This document shows, one piece after another, positions 25,322 through 32,643 of a stretch of 64,000 bases of DNA. Numbering within the stretch: the stretch's first letter is position 1; every line of letters begins with the position of its first letter. The stretch is from an uncultured Eubacterium sp. GTDB lineage: Bacteria; Bacillota; Clostridia; Oscillospirales; Acutalibacteraceae. A program made the position numbers and the translations under genes. The DNA lies in the NCBI GenBank assembly GCA_934561395.1, contig CAKTGF010000004.1, positions 186,001 through 250,000 of the forward strand, read 5' to 3'. A model generated the notes under the pieces. It had not been told where the DNA came from. It worked only from the letters and a program-made list of their open reading frames with translations, and searched no databases.

Positions 25322-26372
25322 TAAAATTCACGCTCGCTAAATAATTATTTTTGTATTTTTTGCTTTTGGAAACATCCTTTATTACATTTATTTCAGGCGG
25401 CAGGTTAATGGTCTGACCGTCCCTTGATAGCTCCAGTTCCAGCAGTGCCCTGTCGCTCCAAAAGGGGAATACATCCAATTCAAAATATTGATTTTCATAC
25501 AAAAGGCAATATCTGTTTTTAACAATTGGGTGCTTTTTCGGGTCGGCAAGCGCCTTTAGCTCGTTATATTTTTCAGGGCTGATAACGCTTTCGTACTCGT
25601 GGCATTTGTCACCGCTGATTCTTATTTTAACATTTTCAAAGCAGCAAAACGAGCTGCCTGCTCCCCTTTTTCTGATTCTGTGTGAGCCCGTATCCGACAA
25701 CAAATAAATCTGCTCAATATCTGTTTTAAACATTTTATACTTTTTCAGTTTGTCTATATCCGGATATTCTATCAGATACTTAATTTCATGCTCAATATTG
25801 CTTAAAATGCAGTCAATTTCGGCAATTACGCCCTTTACTTTTTTCTCAATATCATCACATGAGCCTACAACCCTAAAATGAGGGTGCCCCACCCAGGCGT
25901 CAAGGAGCCTGTCCTGATTGATGAGCGCCTGCTCATAGCTTTCATAGCGCTCGCAATCCTTTAAGTAATAGGAATTTGAGGGCAATTCCAGCATTACTGC
26001 AGCGTCATATCTGCTCCAAATTTTGATAAAATCTGTATTAAAATGCTTTTTCATTTTATCGCTCTGCGCCTTGTTAAGATAACTGAACGCATCTGCAATG
26101 CCACGGTCATAAAGCACTATGGCATTTTCGCAATTTTCGTTTTTCAGATGTAATTCGATTTGCTCCTCACGCTGAATTTGGCGTTCAATTACCGCCTTTT
26201 CAAAGGCATACATATCGTCACGTGGAAAGCCGCTCTTAATTACCTCTCTTGCACATTCCGGCATTACGGCAACAAAATAGTTTTTACTTTCATAATGCAT
26301 TTTAAGATAATTTATAACAGTTGTTTTGCCCGAGCAGGGAGCGCCTGTAAGGGCTATTCTTGTAACATTCAT
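25308..26372 (-). CDS. AAA_28-type NTPase fused to a CYTH-like domain
   Basis: A 354-residue protein. Residues 1-200 are a P-loop kinase-like domain with Walker A GAPCSGKTT (10-18), EC.REV and LYDRGIADAF (Asp-Arg-Gly lid-type segment), resembling NadR-like nicotinamide riboside kinases and the AAA_28 family. Residues 205-354 show CYTH/triphosphate-tunnel features: EIKYLIE, HRIRKRG, VKIRISG, ELDVFPFW, LLELEL. Similar kinase-CYTH fusions are known but not characterised to my knowledge. I chose the ATG at 26372 (GGTGAT upstream, Walker A at the expected distance). It is first in a two-gene operon with the FliB-like gene. Confidence 0.78.
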   Translation of the reverse strand: MNVTRIALTGAPCSGKTTVINYLKMHYESKNYFVAVMPECAREVIKSGFPRDDMYAFEKAVIERQIQREEQIELHLKNENCENAIVLYDRGIADAFSYLNKAQSDKMKKHFNTDFIKIWSRYDAAVMLELPSNSYYLKDCERYESYEQALINQDRLLDAWVGHPHFRVVGSCDDIEKKVKGVIAEIDCILSNIEHEIKYLIEYPDIDKLKKYKMFKTDIEQIYLLSDTGSHRIRKRGAGSSFCCFENVKIRISGDKCHEYESVISPEKYNELKALADPKKHPIVKNRYCLLYENQYFELDVFPFWSDRALLELELSRDGQTINLPPEINVIKDVSKSKKYKNNYLASVNFNEDC

Positions 26373-26388
26373 TATATCACCGAATAAC

Positions 26389-26418
26389 ATTATAGCATAA
26401 TTATTAATTGTTGTAAAT
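26389..26418 (-). promoter_or_regulatory. Promoter of the kinase-CYTH/FliB-like operon
   Basis: Minus strand TTTACA (26413-26418), 18 bases, TATAAT (26389-26394), 16 bases before the ATG. Confidence 0.65.
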
Positions 26419-26445
26419 TTGTGCAAAAAAATATTATTTTGCTAT

Positions 26446-26517
26446 TCAATTTTGCAATCTTATCTGCTATAATAGTGCTATTAAAAATTTTGGAGGTAAA
26501 GCTCGCCTTTGGCGGGC
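26446..26517 (+). promoter_or_regulatory. Promoter and leader hairpin of the PurF-like gene
   Basis: TTCAAT (26446-26451), 16 bases, TATAAT (26468-26473). The leader has a strong GGAGG (26492-26496), then a perfect GC-rich hairpin, GCTCGCC TTT GGCGGGC (26501-26517), placed between that site and the ATG at 26527. Confidence 0.6.
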
Positions 26518-26526
26518 AAGCAAACT

Positions 26527-27936
26527 ATGGGTGGCTTTTTTGGTGCAGTTTCAAGGGAAGACTGCGTATTTGATTTATTTTTCGGTGTAGATTATCATTC
26601 TCATTTGGGCACACGCCGTGCCGGTATGGCTGTTTACAGCCCTGAGAATGGCTTTGACAAAGCAATTCACAACATCGAAAATGCTCCCTTCAGAACCAAG
26701 TTCACAAAAGAATCAAACGAAATGCACGGAACAATGGGCATTGGATGCATAAGCGATTTTGAGGCACAGCCGATACTTGTGCGTTCACACCACGGCACAT
26801 TCGCCATTGCAACCGTAGGTAAAATCAATAACAGCGACCAAATCGCTGACGAAATAATCAAGGGCAACACCCATTTCTTTGAAATGAAGGGCGGCGGAAT
26901 TAACCAAACCGAGCTTGTTGCGGCAATTATTAATCAAAAGGAAAACTTTATTGACGGCATAAGATACGCCCAAGAGATTGTTGACGGCTCAATCAGCATG
27001 CTTATTTTAACCCCCAAGGGCATTTATGCCGCAAGGGACAGATTGGGCAGAACTCCAATCGTTATCGGTCAAAAGGACGAAGGCTACTGTGCAAGCTTTG
27101 AAAGCTTTGCCTTTCATAATTTGGGCTACACCGAATATAAGGAGCTGGGCCCGGGCGAGGTAGTGGTTCTTTCAGCCGACGAGGGCGTAAAAACCTTAAT
27201 TCCGCCCGGGGATAAAATGAAAATCTGCACCTTCCTTTGGATTTACTACGGCTATCCGTCATCATCATACGAGGGCATCAGCGTTGAAAAAATGCGCTAT
27301 AACTGCGGTAAAAAGCTTGCAATGCGTGATAATGTTAAGCCTGACATTGTAGCAGGCGTTCCCGATTCGGGTATAGCACACGCAATCGGCTATTCAAACC
27401 AATCGGGTATTCCCTATTCAAGGCCTTTTGTTAAATACACACCAACCTGGCCAAGGTCGTTTATGCCCACAACCCAAACCAAGCGCAACCTTATTGCTAA
27501 AATGAAACTTATCCCTATTCAGGATTTAATTGAGGGCAAGAGCCTGCTGCTTATTGATGACTCTATCGTAAGAGGAACGCAGCTGCGTGAAACCACCGAA
27601 TACCTTTTTGCCAGCGGCGCAAAAGAGGTTCATATCAGGCCTGCCTGCCCACCGTTGGTTTACGGCTGTAAATACCTTAACTTCTCACGCTCATCAAGCG
27701 AAATGGAGTTAATCACAAGGCGTGTTATAACACAGCTTGAGGGCAAGGAGCCTGACGATGAAATCTTAAAGGACTATGTAAACCCGGACAGCGAAAAATA
27801 CCAAAGAATGATTGATGAAATCTGCAAGCAGCTGCATTTCACATCACTCAGGTATCACAGGCTTGACGATATGCTTGAGGCTGTGGGAATTGACCCTGAA
27901 AACCTTTGCACATACTGCTGGGACGGTAAGGAATAA
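26527..27936 (+). CDS. Amidophosphoribosyltransferase (PurF) paralogue lacking the catalytic cysteine
   Basis: A 469-residue homologue of glutamine-PRPP amidotransferase. The N-terminal Ntn-glutaminase domain is present (HLGTRRAGM, GIGCISD), but the first residues are MGGFFG where PurF has MCG, so the nucleophile Cys is Gly. The PRPP loop LLIDDSIVRGTQ (341-352) is intact, and Cys234, Cys381, Cys461 and Cys464 sit where B. subtilis-type PurF binds its Fe-S cluster. It could be ammonia-dependent, regulatory, or act on another amine. ATG at 26527 fits the family start; a TTG at 26509 is closer to the GGAGG site and adds six residues. No other purine gene is adjacent. Confidence 0.85.
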   Translation: MGGFFGAVSREDCVFDLFFGVDYHSHLGTRRAGMAVYSPENGFDKAIHNIENAPFRTKFTKESNEMHGTMGIGCISDFEAQPILVRSHHGTFAIATVGKINNSDQIADEIIKGNTHFFEMKGGGINQTELVAAIINQKENFIDGIRYAQEIVDGSISMLILTPKGIYAARDRLGRTPIVIGQKDEGYCASFESFAFHNLGYTEYKELGPGEVVVLSADEGVKTLIPPGDKMKICTFLWIYYGYPSSSYEGISVEKMRYNCGKKLAMRDNVKPDIVAGVPDSGIAHAIGYSNQSGIPYSRPFVKYTPTWPRSFMPTTQTKRNLIAKMKLIPIQDLIEGKSLLLIDDSIVRGTQLRETTEYLFASGAKEVHIRPACPPLVYGCKYLNFSRSSSEMELITRRVITQLEGKEPDDEILKDYVNPDSEKYQRMIDEICKQLHFTSLRYHRLDDMLEAVGIDPENLCTYCWDGKE

Positions 27937-27952
27937 CAAGAATATCAGGACT

Positions 27953-27985
27953 AAAAAACACACCCCCGGTGGGGTGTGCTTTTTT
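27953..27985. terminator. Bidirectional terminator
   Basis: CACACCCC / GGGGTGTG stem (27959-27966 with 27971-27978), six A before and six T after; serves the PurF-like gene and, on the other strand, the lexA unit. Confidence 0.9.
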
Positions 27986-27991
27986 CACATA

Positions 27992-28153
27992 TTACATTGT
28001 TGTTCTTATCCAAAAGGCAAGCTCGGAAAGTTCCTCGCCTGAAAGCTCCCTTGAAAATTTAAGGTTAACAAGCTTTTTGCCGTTTTTGCTGATGCTGACA
28101 TTATAGTCTGTCTTCTGTGTAATTGTATATCCGTTTGTTAATAAAGTTGCCAT
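27992..28153 (-). CDS. Small protein co-transcribed with lexA (53 residues)
   Basis: A 53-codon frame with a strong TAGGAGGGC ribosome site 5 bases before the ATG at 28153, beginning 9 bases after the lexA stop and ending next to a terminator. The product (starts MATLLTNGYTITQ, ends FWIRTTM) has alternating polar/hydrophobic strands (YNVSISKNGKKLVNLKFS) followed by an acidic helix (GEELSELAFWI). It has no membrane segment, and I do not recognise a family. Site quality, codon-like composition and position support a real gene in the lexA operon; a role in the SOS response is inference. Confidence 0.7.
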   Translation of the reverse strand: MATLLTNGYTITQKTDYNVSISKNGKKLVNLKFSRELSGEELSELAFWIRTTM

Positions 28154-28162
28154 AATGCCCTC

Positions 28163-28768
28163 CTAAATTAAATCTTTAATAACCTTAACCGCAACACCCT
28201 GAATAACCAAATCGCCCTCAACGATAATATCGTCAAGTTCTTCGTTTTCGGGATGAAGAATAAATCGTTGATTTTTTACATCCTTGTAAAAGCGCTTTAA
28301 TGTTGTTTCGTCACCGTAAAGGGCAACAACAATATCGCCGTCACGGGCTACTGCCTGCCTGCGTATAACAACCAGGTCGCCGTCATCAATGCCTGCATTA
28401 ATCATTGAATTGCCGCTGGCAGTGAGCATAAAAAACTCGCCGTTGCCAAGCATGCTTGCAGGGAGCCTGAAATAATCAGTAATATTTTGCTCCGCAAAGG
28501 TTAATGCACCGCAGGAAATTGTACCCACAACGCCCACATTAACACCCTCGGTGTCAAGCTTATCCATAGCATCGGTATGAATACCACGCCTGCCGTTATA
28601 TTCGATTTCGCCGCTGTTGTTGAGCTGCTCAAGGTAGCGTTGAACAGTTGACTTGCCCACATTAAGCCGTGCGGCAATTTCCCTAACTGAGGGAGAACGG
28701 CCGAACTCAAAATAATATTCCTCGGCAAACTCCTTAATATCTGATAAAAGTTGTGGATTTTTCGGCAT
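28163..28768 (-). CDS. lexA: LexA-type SOS repressor
   Basis: A 201-residue repressor. Residues 1-65 are a LexA winged helix (GRSPSVREIAARLNVGKSTVQRYLEQL). Residues 78-201 are the S24 self-cleavage domain with a scissile Cys86-Gly87 bond (most LexA have Ala-Gly; UmuD uses Cys-Gly), catalytic Ser121 in ASGNSM and Lys158 in ETTLKRF. RecA filaments would trigger cleavage and derepress DNA-repair genes. The ATG at 28768 has GAGGG 7-8 bases upstream. It is preceded by a consensus promoter with a palindrome at the transcription start, suggesting autoregulation, and followed by a 53-residue gene. ligA lies just upstream on the same strand but has its own terminator. Confidence 0.92.
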   Translation of the reverse strand: MPKNPQLLSDIKEFAEEYYFEFGRSPSVREIAARLNVGKSTVQRYLEQLNNSGEIEYNGRRGIHTDAMDKLDTEGVNVGVVGTISCGALTFAEQNITDYFRLPASMLGNGEFFMLTASGNSMINAGIDDGDLVVIRRQAVARDGDIVVALYGDETTLKRFYKDVKNQRFILHPENEELDDIIVEGDLVIQGVAVKVIKDLI

Positions 28769-28788
28769 TTTAAGCGCCCTCACTTTCG

Positions 28789-28805
28789 TGGGACATCTTG
28801 TCCCA
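28789..28805 (-). promoter_or_regulatory. Candidate LexA operator
   Basis: A 17-bp perfect palindrome, TGGGACA-TCT-TGTCCCA on the plus strand, covers about +1 to +17 of the lexA transcript. It differs from the usual Gram-positive SOS box (CGAAC-N4-GTTCG). It has no T-tract, so it is not a terminator. Confidence 0.65.
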
Positions 28806-28813
28806 TTGACTAC

Positions 28814-28842
28814 ATTATAGCAGATGCCGCCTCCCCTGTCAA
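28814..28842 (-). promoter_or_regulatory. lexA promoter (perfect consensus)
   Basis: Minus strand TTGACA (28837-28842), exactly 17 bases, TATAAT (28814-28819). Predicted start of transcription falls at the edge of the palindrome 28789-28805. Confidence 0.9.
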
Positions 28843-28944
28843 TAGGAATTTGTAATTTTTTGTTACTTTTTTGTAACTTGTTGTCGTAACTGAAAAGTAT
28901 TCCTGCTAAATACTTATGCAAGCTCAATTAAAACTATTCCAAAT

Positions 28945-28980
28945 AAAAAAGCCCTATGCAATGCATAGGGTAATTTTTAT
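28945..28980 (-). terminator. Terminator of ligA
   Basis: CCCTATGCATTGCATAGGG stem followed by CTTTTTT on the minus strand, directly after the ligA stop codon. Confidence 0.88.
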
Positions 28981-30959
28981 CAGCCAAACAATTCAACAAA
29001 GGTATCCTCGGTTATTATTTCAACTCCAAGCTCCTTAGCCTTGTTGTTCTTTGATGAGGTGGAATTAATATCGTTATTAACCAAATAATTGGTTTTCTTT
29101 GAAACCGAGCCGGTAACCTTTCCCCCCTCGGCCTCAACATACGCCTTAAACTCATTTCTGTTTTTATAAATATGAACATCCCCTGTAATAACAAAGGTTA
29201 AGCCGGCACATTTGCCGCCGCTTTCGGTTTTAGGCTCAAGCCTTTCAACACGAACCTGGGTTAAAAGCTTTTTTAGCAAAGCCTTGTTATCATCGTTTTC
29301 ATACCATTTTAAAATTGAATTTGAGCGCTCCGGGCCTATGCCGTCAATATCGTCAAAGGGCTCGTTTTGGCTGTAAAGCCTTTCAAAAAAGCCATCTGTG
29401 CCCAGGCTTGCAATCAAGCGCTTTGCAGCGTCCAAGCCCACCATGGGAATACACAGAGCAAATATAAAATTAACAGGGCCTACATCTCTGCTTTTTTCTA
29501 TTGACCCAATCAAATTGTCAAAGGATTTTTTACCGAAGCCCTCCAAACCAACAATTTCTTCCTCGTGCCTTGCAATTGAGTAAATATCCGCAAAATCGGC
29601 AATAAAGCCGTTGTTGATAAATTTAACAATCGTTTCAATTGAAAGACCGTCAATATCCATACCCGACTTGCTGACAAAGCGCTGGTATTTTTTTATGTGC
29701 TTTGCAGTGCAGTTTTGGTTTGTGCAGTGTAGGGTTTCCGCCCCGGTTGCGGCACCGATATGAATTTCAGTGGGAGCGTTGCAAACCGGGCACCTGTCGG
29801 GTATTTCAAATGTGGTGCCCTTTGAATCTGCGGCAACGCATTTGGGAATAATCATATTTGCCTTAATAACCGTCATTTCAGTAACGCCGTTTGCGCCTAT
29901 GCCAAGGCGTTTCATTTCGCTGATATTGCACAAAAGGCAGCGTTTAACCTCTGTTCCCTCCAAATGAACGGGCTTGAACACCGCAACAGGAGAAATTGTT
30001 GATGCAGCGCAGCTCCACTCAATATGGTCAAGCACGGTTTTGGCCTGGGTATCCTGCCACTTAAAGGCCATGCCTGCATTTGTTGCATGGTGCCCTGTTA
30101 CAGAGCCGGTTTGTGCGTAATCAGTATCGTCAAAGGTAACAACAAGGCCGTCAACGGGGATATCCATTTTGCCGGATTTTACCTTTTCGCTCCACTTATC
30201 AATAACCTGCACAAGACCCTGTGCGTTAGTAAGTTCTCTTTGAACAGTGGTAAAGCCCAGTTTGTCAAGATAATCCATTCTGTCGCCCCAAGATTTCATT
30301 GGGTAATCAAGGTGCACAAGGGTAAAGGCGTTAAAATGAACTCTGCGCTCTTTAACCTCAGCCGCCCTGGTTTTATCCAGCGCCATTGTGCCCGATACAA
30401 GGTTTCTTGGGTTGGCGTAGCGCTCATCGTCATTATCAATCAGCTCATTAAGCATGTTAAAATCGCTGTAGGAAATTGTAGCCTCCCCACGAACAACAAG
30501 ATGGCCCTTTTCCTGCAACTTTTGTGGCAAGCCGTCAATATAGCTTGTAAGATAGGTAATGTTTGTACCGATTGTGCCGTTGCCACGGGTCATAAGCTTG
30601 GTTAATTTGCCGCCGTCATAGGTTGCAACAAGGGTTAAGCCGTCAAGCTTCCAGGAAAGCCAAATATCACGCTCCCCTGCCCATTTTTGAATAACCCCCG
30701 GGTCCTTGCTTTTGGCAAGTGAAAGTGCGGGGTATTCGTGGGGTTCACGGTTGCCGTCTGCCATATTTTCAACTGCACCGGTGCTTTGCGTGGGGCTGTT
30801 TGGAAGAACAATGCCCGTTTCACTTTCAAGAGCGGAAAGCTCGTCAAACAAGCTGTCCCACTCAAAGTTAGACATAATTTCGTCCCTGTCGTTATAATAA
30901 GCCTCGGAGGCGTTATTTAAAATTTCTACCAATTCTTCAATTCTTTTTTTCTTATCCAT
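28980..30959 (-). CDS. ligA: NAD-dependent DNA ligase
   Basis: A 659-residue ligase that seals nicks using NAD+. Order: N-terminal Ia domain (AYYNDRDEIMSNFEWDSL), adenylation domain with Lys104 in WKLDG, OB fold, a four-Cys zinc finger (CPVC...CTNQNC), helix-hairpin-helix region (GLEGFGKKS, IDGIGPERS) and a C-terminal BRCT domain. It is a divergent LigA: KLDG instead of K(V/I)DG and several altered surrounding motifs, so it may be a second ligase rather than the replicative copy. The ATG at 30959 has AAGGG upstream. Single gene between a weak -35/TATAAT promoter and its own terminator. Confidence 0.9.
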   Translation of the reverse strand: MDKKKRIEELVEILNNASEAYYNDRDEIMSNFEWDSLFDELSALESETGIVLPNSPTQSTGAVENMADGNREPHEYPALSLAKSKDPGVIQKWAGERDIWLSWKLDGLTLVATYDGGKLTKLMTRGNGTIGTNITYLTSYIDGLPQKLQEKGHLVVRGEATISYSDFNMLNELIDNDDERYANPRNLVSGTMALDKTRAAEVKERRVHFNAFTLVHLDYPMKSWGDRMDYLDKLGFTTVQRELTNAQGLVQVIDKWSEKVKSGKMDIPVDGLVVTFDDTDYAQTGSVTGHHATNAGMAFKWQDTQAKTVLDHIEWSCAASTISPVAVFKPVHLEGTEVKRCLLCNISEMKRLGIGANGVTEMTVIKANMIIPKCVAADSKGTTFEIPDRCPVCNAPTEIHIGAATGAETLHCTNQNCTAKHIKKYQRFVSKSGMDIDGLSIETIVKFINNGFIADFADIYSIARHEEEIVGLEGFGKKSFDNLIGSIEKSRDVGPVNFIFALCIPMVGLDAAKRLIASLGTDGFFERLYSQNEPFDDIDGIGPERSNSILKWYENDDNKALLKKLLTQVRVERLEPKTESGGKCAGLTFVITGDVHIYKNRNEFKAYVEAEGGKVTGSVSKKTNYLVNNDINSTSSKNNKAKELGVEIITEDTFVELFG

Positions 30960-31292
30960 TTCAACAACCCTTGCAGTTATTAATAGTTTTAAATACAACT
31001 TTATTATATCACAAATAAAAGGTAATAAAAAGTAAAATAATTAAAAAATCACAGATCACAAAAGCAGCTCAGGTTACCCTGTATCGTCTTCAAAATTATA
31101 GATATTATTTTTTGTTGTTATGGTTTTAACGCTCGACCGCTTAGAGGCGTAATGGGTATAAGCTAACGCTTGAAAGCTTAATGCTTGATACCTTCGTTAT
31201 TACGGTAGAGGAAAAGACTTTACCGCATACGGTGCATTTTTCACAGCAATTCAAATTAATTTGAAAAATATTAAAAAAACTCAAAAAAACTG
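30960..31292. other. Intergenic region upstream of ligA with a hairpin-rich stretch
   Basis: About 330 bases without a supportable gene. The left part holds the ligA promoter (TATAAT on the minus strand near 30999-31004, poor -35). The middle (about 31128-31230) is less AT-rich than its flanks and full of inverted repeats; 31154-31192 can fold as one long hairpin (GGTAT/ATACC, AAGC/GCTT, TAA/TTA, GCTT/AAGC). A minus-strand frame there reads CEKCTVCGKVF, a zinc-ribbon-like scrap without a start or ribosome site. It may be a small RNA gene or a decayed gene. Confidence 0.4.
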
Positions 31293-31321
31293 TTGACATT
31301 TGTATTGTCATTTGATATAAT
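31293..31321 (+). promoter_or_regulatory. tRNA-Leu promoter (perfect consensus)
   Basis: TTGACA (31293-31298), 17 bases, TATAAT (31316-31321), ending 13 bases before the tRNA. Confidence 0.9.
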
Positions 31322-31334
31322 TCATATCGTTGAC

Positions 31335-31419
31335 GCGAGAGTGGCGGAATCGGCAGACGCGCACGTTTGAGGGGCGTGTGGGGCGACTCGTACGGGTTCA
31401 AGTCCCGTCTCTCGCACCA
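31335..31419 (+). tRNA. tRNA-Leu (anticodon GAG)
   Basis: An 85-base class II tRNA including an encoded CCA. Acceptor GCGAGAG (31335-31341) pairs with CTCTCGC (31409-31415). The anticodon arm is CACGT-TTGAGGG-GCGTG, giving GAG for leucine CUC/CUU codons. It has a long variable arm typical of tRNA-Leu and the T-arm TTCAAGT loop. It has its own promoter and terminator. Confidence 0.95.
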
Positions 31420-31453
31420 AAAAAGCGAATACCCATTTGGGTATTCGCTTTTT
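31420..31453 (+). terminator. Terminator of tRNA-Leu(GAG)
   Basis: AAAAAGCGAATACCC / GGGTATTCGCTTTTTT hairpin with a four-base loop immediately after the CCA. Confidence 0.92.
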
Positions 31454-31485
31454 TATTTTTTCTGTAATTTCAAAAATAAAGTTAC

Positions 31486-31513
31486 CCCCCGCTCCCTATC
31501 GGAACGGAGGGTT
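31486..31513 (-). terminator. Possible terminator after the membrane-protein pair
   Basis: An 11-bp GC-rich stem with two G-T pairs (CCCTCCGTTCC / GGAGCGGGGGG on the minus strand) lies just after the stop at 31520; the following T-tract is poor (TAACTTT). Confidence 0.5.
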
Positions 31514-31519
31514 TTAATG

Positions 31520-32047
31520 TTATTGGTCATTAGACAGTTCCATTCGATACAGTAATTCATCCAAAAATTCCGTTTGTCTGTCAACAGAAAAGCAAAACTG
31601 TTTGCCACCCTTTAGGGTTATCTCAATATAGTCTGAATAATCCCCGGCAATTAATGACCTTTTGGCCTTTCTGCGGTCATATCTTAAGTTGAAATTACTG
31701 TTATAGGCGCTTACGATGTCTGAATAATTTATTGTAAATTTAGGCTTATTCTTTCCGAAGCCCAAATTTTGTGTTGTAATTTCCAAATATGTATCATAAA
31801 GAACAACACCCTTAAAGCAGAAACAATATTTAAATGCGAAAAACAGGCCGGCTAAAACAGATACCGACATCAGTGCCACAAGAATTTCATCATTAATATA
31901 TTTATTAATGCCCGTTATTCCCATACCTATTAAGATAATAAATAATGCAATTATGGGCATTACAAAATTTCCGCATAATGAGAAAAATCCACTGACAAGC
32001 TTATCAATAAAATGAGAATACCTAAAATAATATACTTTTGCTTTCAT
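31520..32047 (-). CDS. Membrane protein with C-terminal PH-like domain, paralogue A
   Basis: A 175-residue protein with two hydrophobic helices (about 27-48 and 56-76) and a C-terminal soluble beta domain (about 85-165) containing LYDTYLEITT, YSDIVSAYNSNFNLRYDRRKAK and YIEITLKGGKQFCFSVD. It looks like a bacterial PH-like fold attached to a two-helix anchor. It lies 7 bases after a clearly paralogous gene with matching blocks, so the two arose by tandem duplication and may form a heteromer. Function unknown. Confidence 0.7.
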   Translation of the reverse strand: MKAKVYYFRYSHFIDKLVSGFFSLCGNFVMPIIALFIILIGMGITGINKYINDEILVALMSVSVLAGLFFAFKYCFCFKGVVLYDTYLEITTQNLGFGKNKPKFTINYSDIVSAYNSNFNLRYDRRKAKRSLIAGDYSDYIEITLKGGKQFCFSVDRQTEFLDELLYRMELSNDQ

Positions 32048-32054
32048 ATAAATC

Positions 32055-32567
32055 CTACACTTTTTGAATTAAGGAATCTAAGGTTTCACAAAATTCCTCT
32101 TGATTTTCAATACTGAAAAAATATTTCTTGCCGTTTTTCATTGTGATTTCAACATTATATGCATTGTCCCCAAAAGGCACAAGTAACGAACCGTGATATT
32201 GACTAAATCGCAAATCATTGTAATTTACATTAACGCTTTCAATTTCATCATATCTTAAAACAATGCGGTTTTTCCAATTTCTAAAGATAATTGTATAACG
32301 GGCAATAACCAAATGCTCATCATAAAGGAAAACGCCCTTTCTTAAAACACAATAAATTACCGTCCATAATATTGAGCAAGCAAGAATTATTTTTTGAATA
32401 ATACCAATTGCAGTGTCATTGTTAAGATACTGCCCCAAGCCGATTAATGCCAGCACACGCAAGATAATCAGCGCAAAAATCTGCGGCAGCAGTAAATTCT
32501 GCAACGGCAGTACAATTGATTTTAACAGCTTAAAGGTGCCGTTATAATACCTGAATTTATATCTCAT
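32055..32567 (-). CDS. Membrane protein with C-terminal PH-like domain, paralogue B
   Basis: A 170-residue protein with two hydrophobic helices (about 27-46 and 56-76) and a C-terminal beta domain: FLYDEHLVIARY, RYDEIESVNVNYNDLRF, YNVEITMKNGKKYFFSIENQEEF. The blocks line up with those of the downstream paralogue (YDxxLxI, ExxxVxxxxNDLR-like, IT(M/L)K.GK..FFSV). Upstream, an inverted repeat lies between it and the HAD phosphatase gene. No recognised family name beyond PH-like; function unknown. Confidence 0.7.
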   Translation of the reverse strand: MRYKFRYYNGTFKLLKSIVLPLQNLLLPQIFALIILRVLALIGLGQYLNNDTAIGIIQKIILACSILWTVIYCVLRKGVFLYDEHLVIARYTIIFRNWKNRIVLRYDEIESVNVNYNDLRFSQYHGSLLVPFGDNAYNVEITMKNGKKYFFSIENQEEFCETLDSLIQKV

Positions 32568-32593
32568 ATAATTATCCTCAATACATGGTTATA

Positions 32594-32621
32594 CCCTATT
32601 GTTTTTACAAGCAATAGGGTT
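32594..32621 (-). terminator. Hairpin between the HAD gene and the membrane-protein pair
   Basis: ACCCTATTG / CAATAGGGT stem with a 10-base loop. There is no T-tract on the minus strand, so it may be an attenuator or processing site rather than a full terminator. Confidence 0.4.
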
Positions 32622-32643
32622 TATCAGTTATACCGGATTAAAG

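Noticed and set aside
28789..28805. Palindrome upstream of lexA read as a terminator
   Set aside because: No T-tract on either strand and it starts at the predicted transcription start, so an operator fits better.
30024..30605. Long open frame on the plus strand inside ligA
   Set aside because: It is antisense to a gene with clear ligase motifs, has no ribosome site and encodes no recognisable domain; it follows from the codon bias of ligA.
31141..31401. Minus-strand frame with CEKCTVCGKVF
   Set aside because: Its start lies antisense inside tRNA-Leu, there is no ribosome site, and only a short zinc-ribbon-like scrap is readable. Kept as part of the non-coding region entry.
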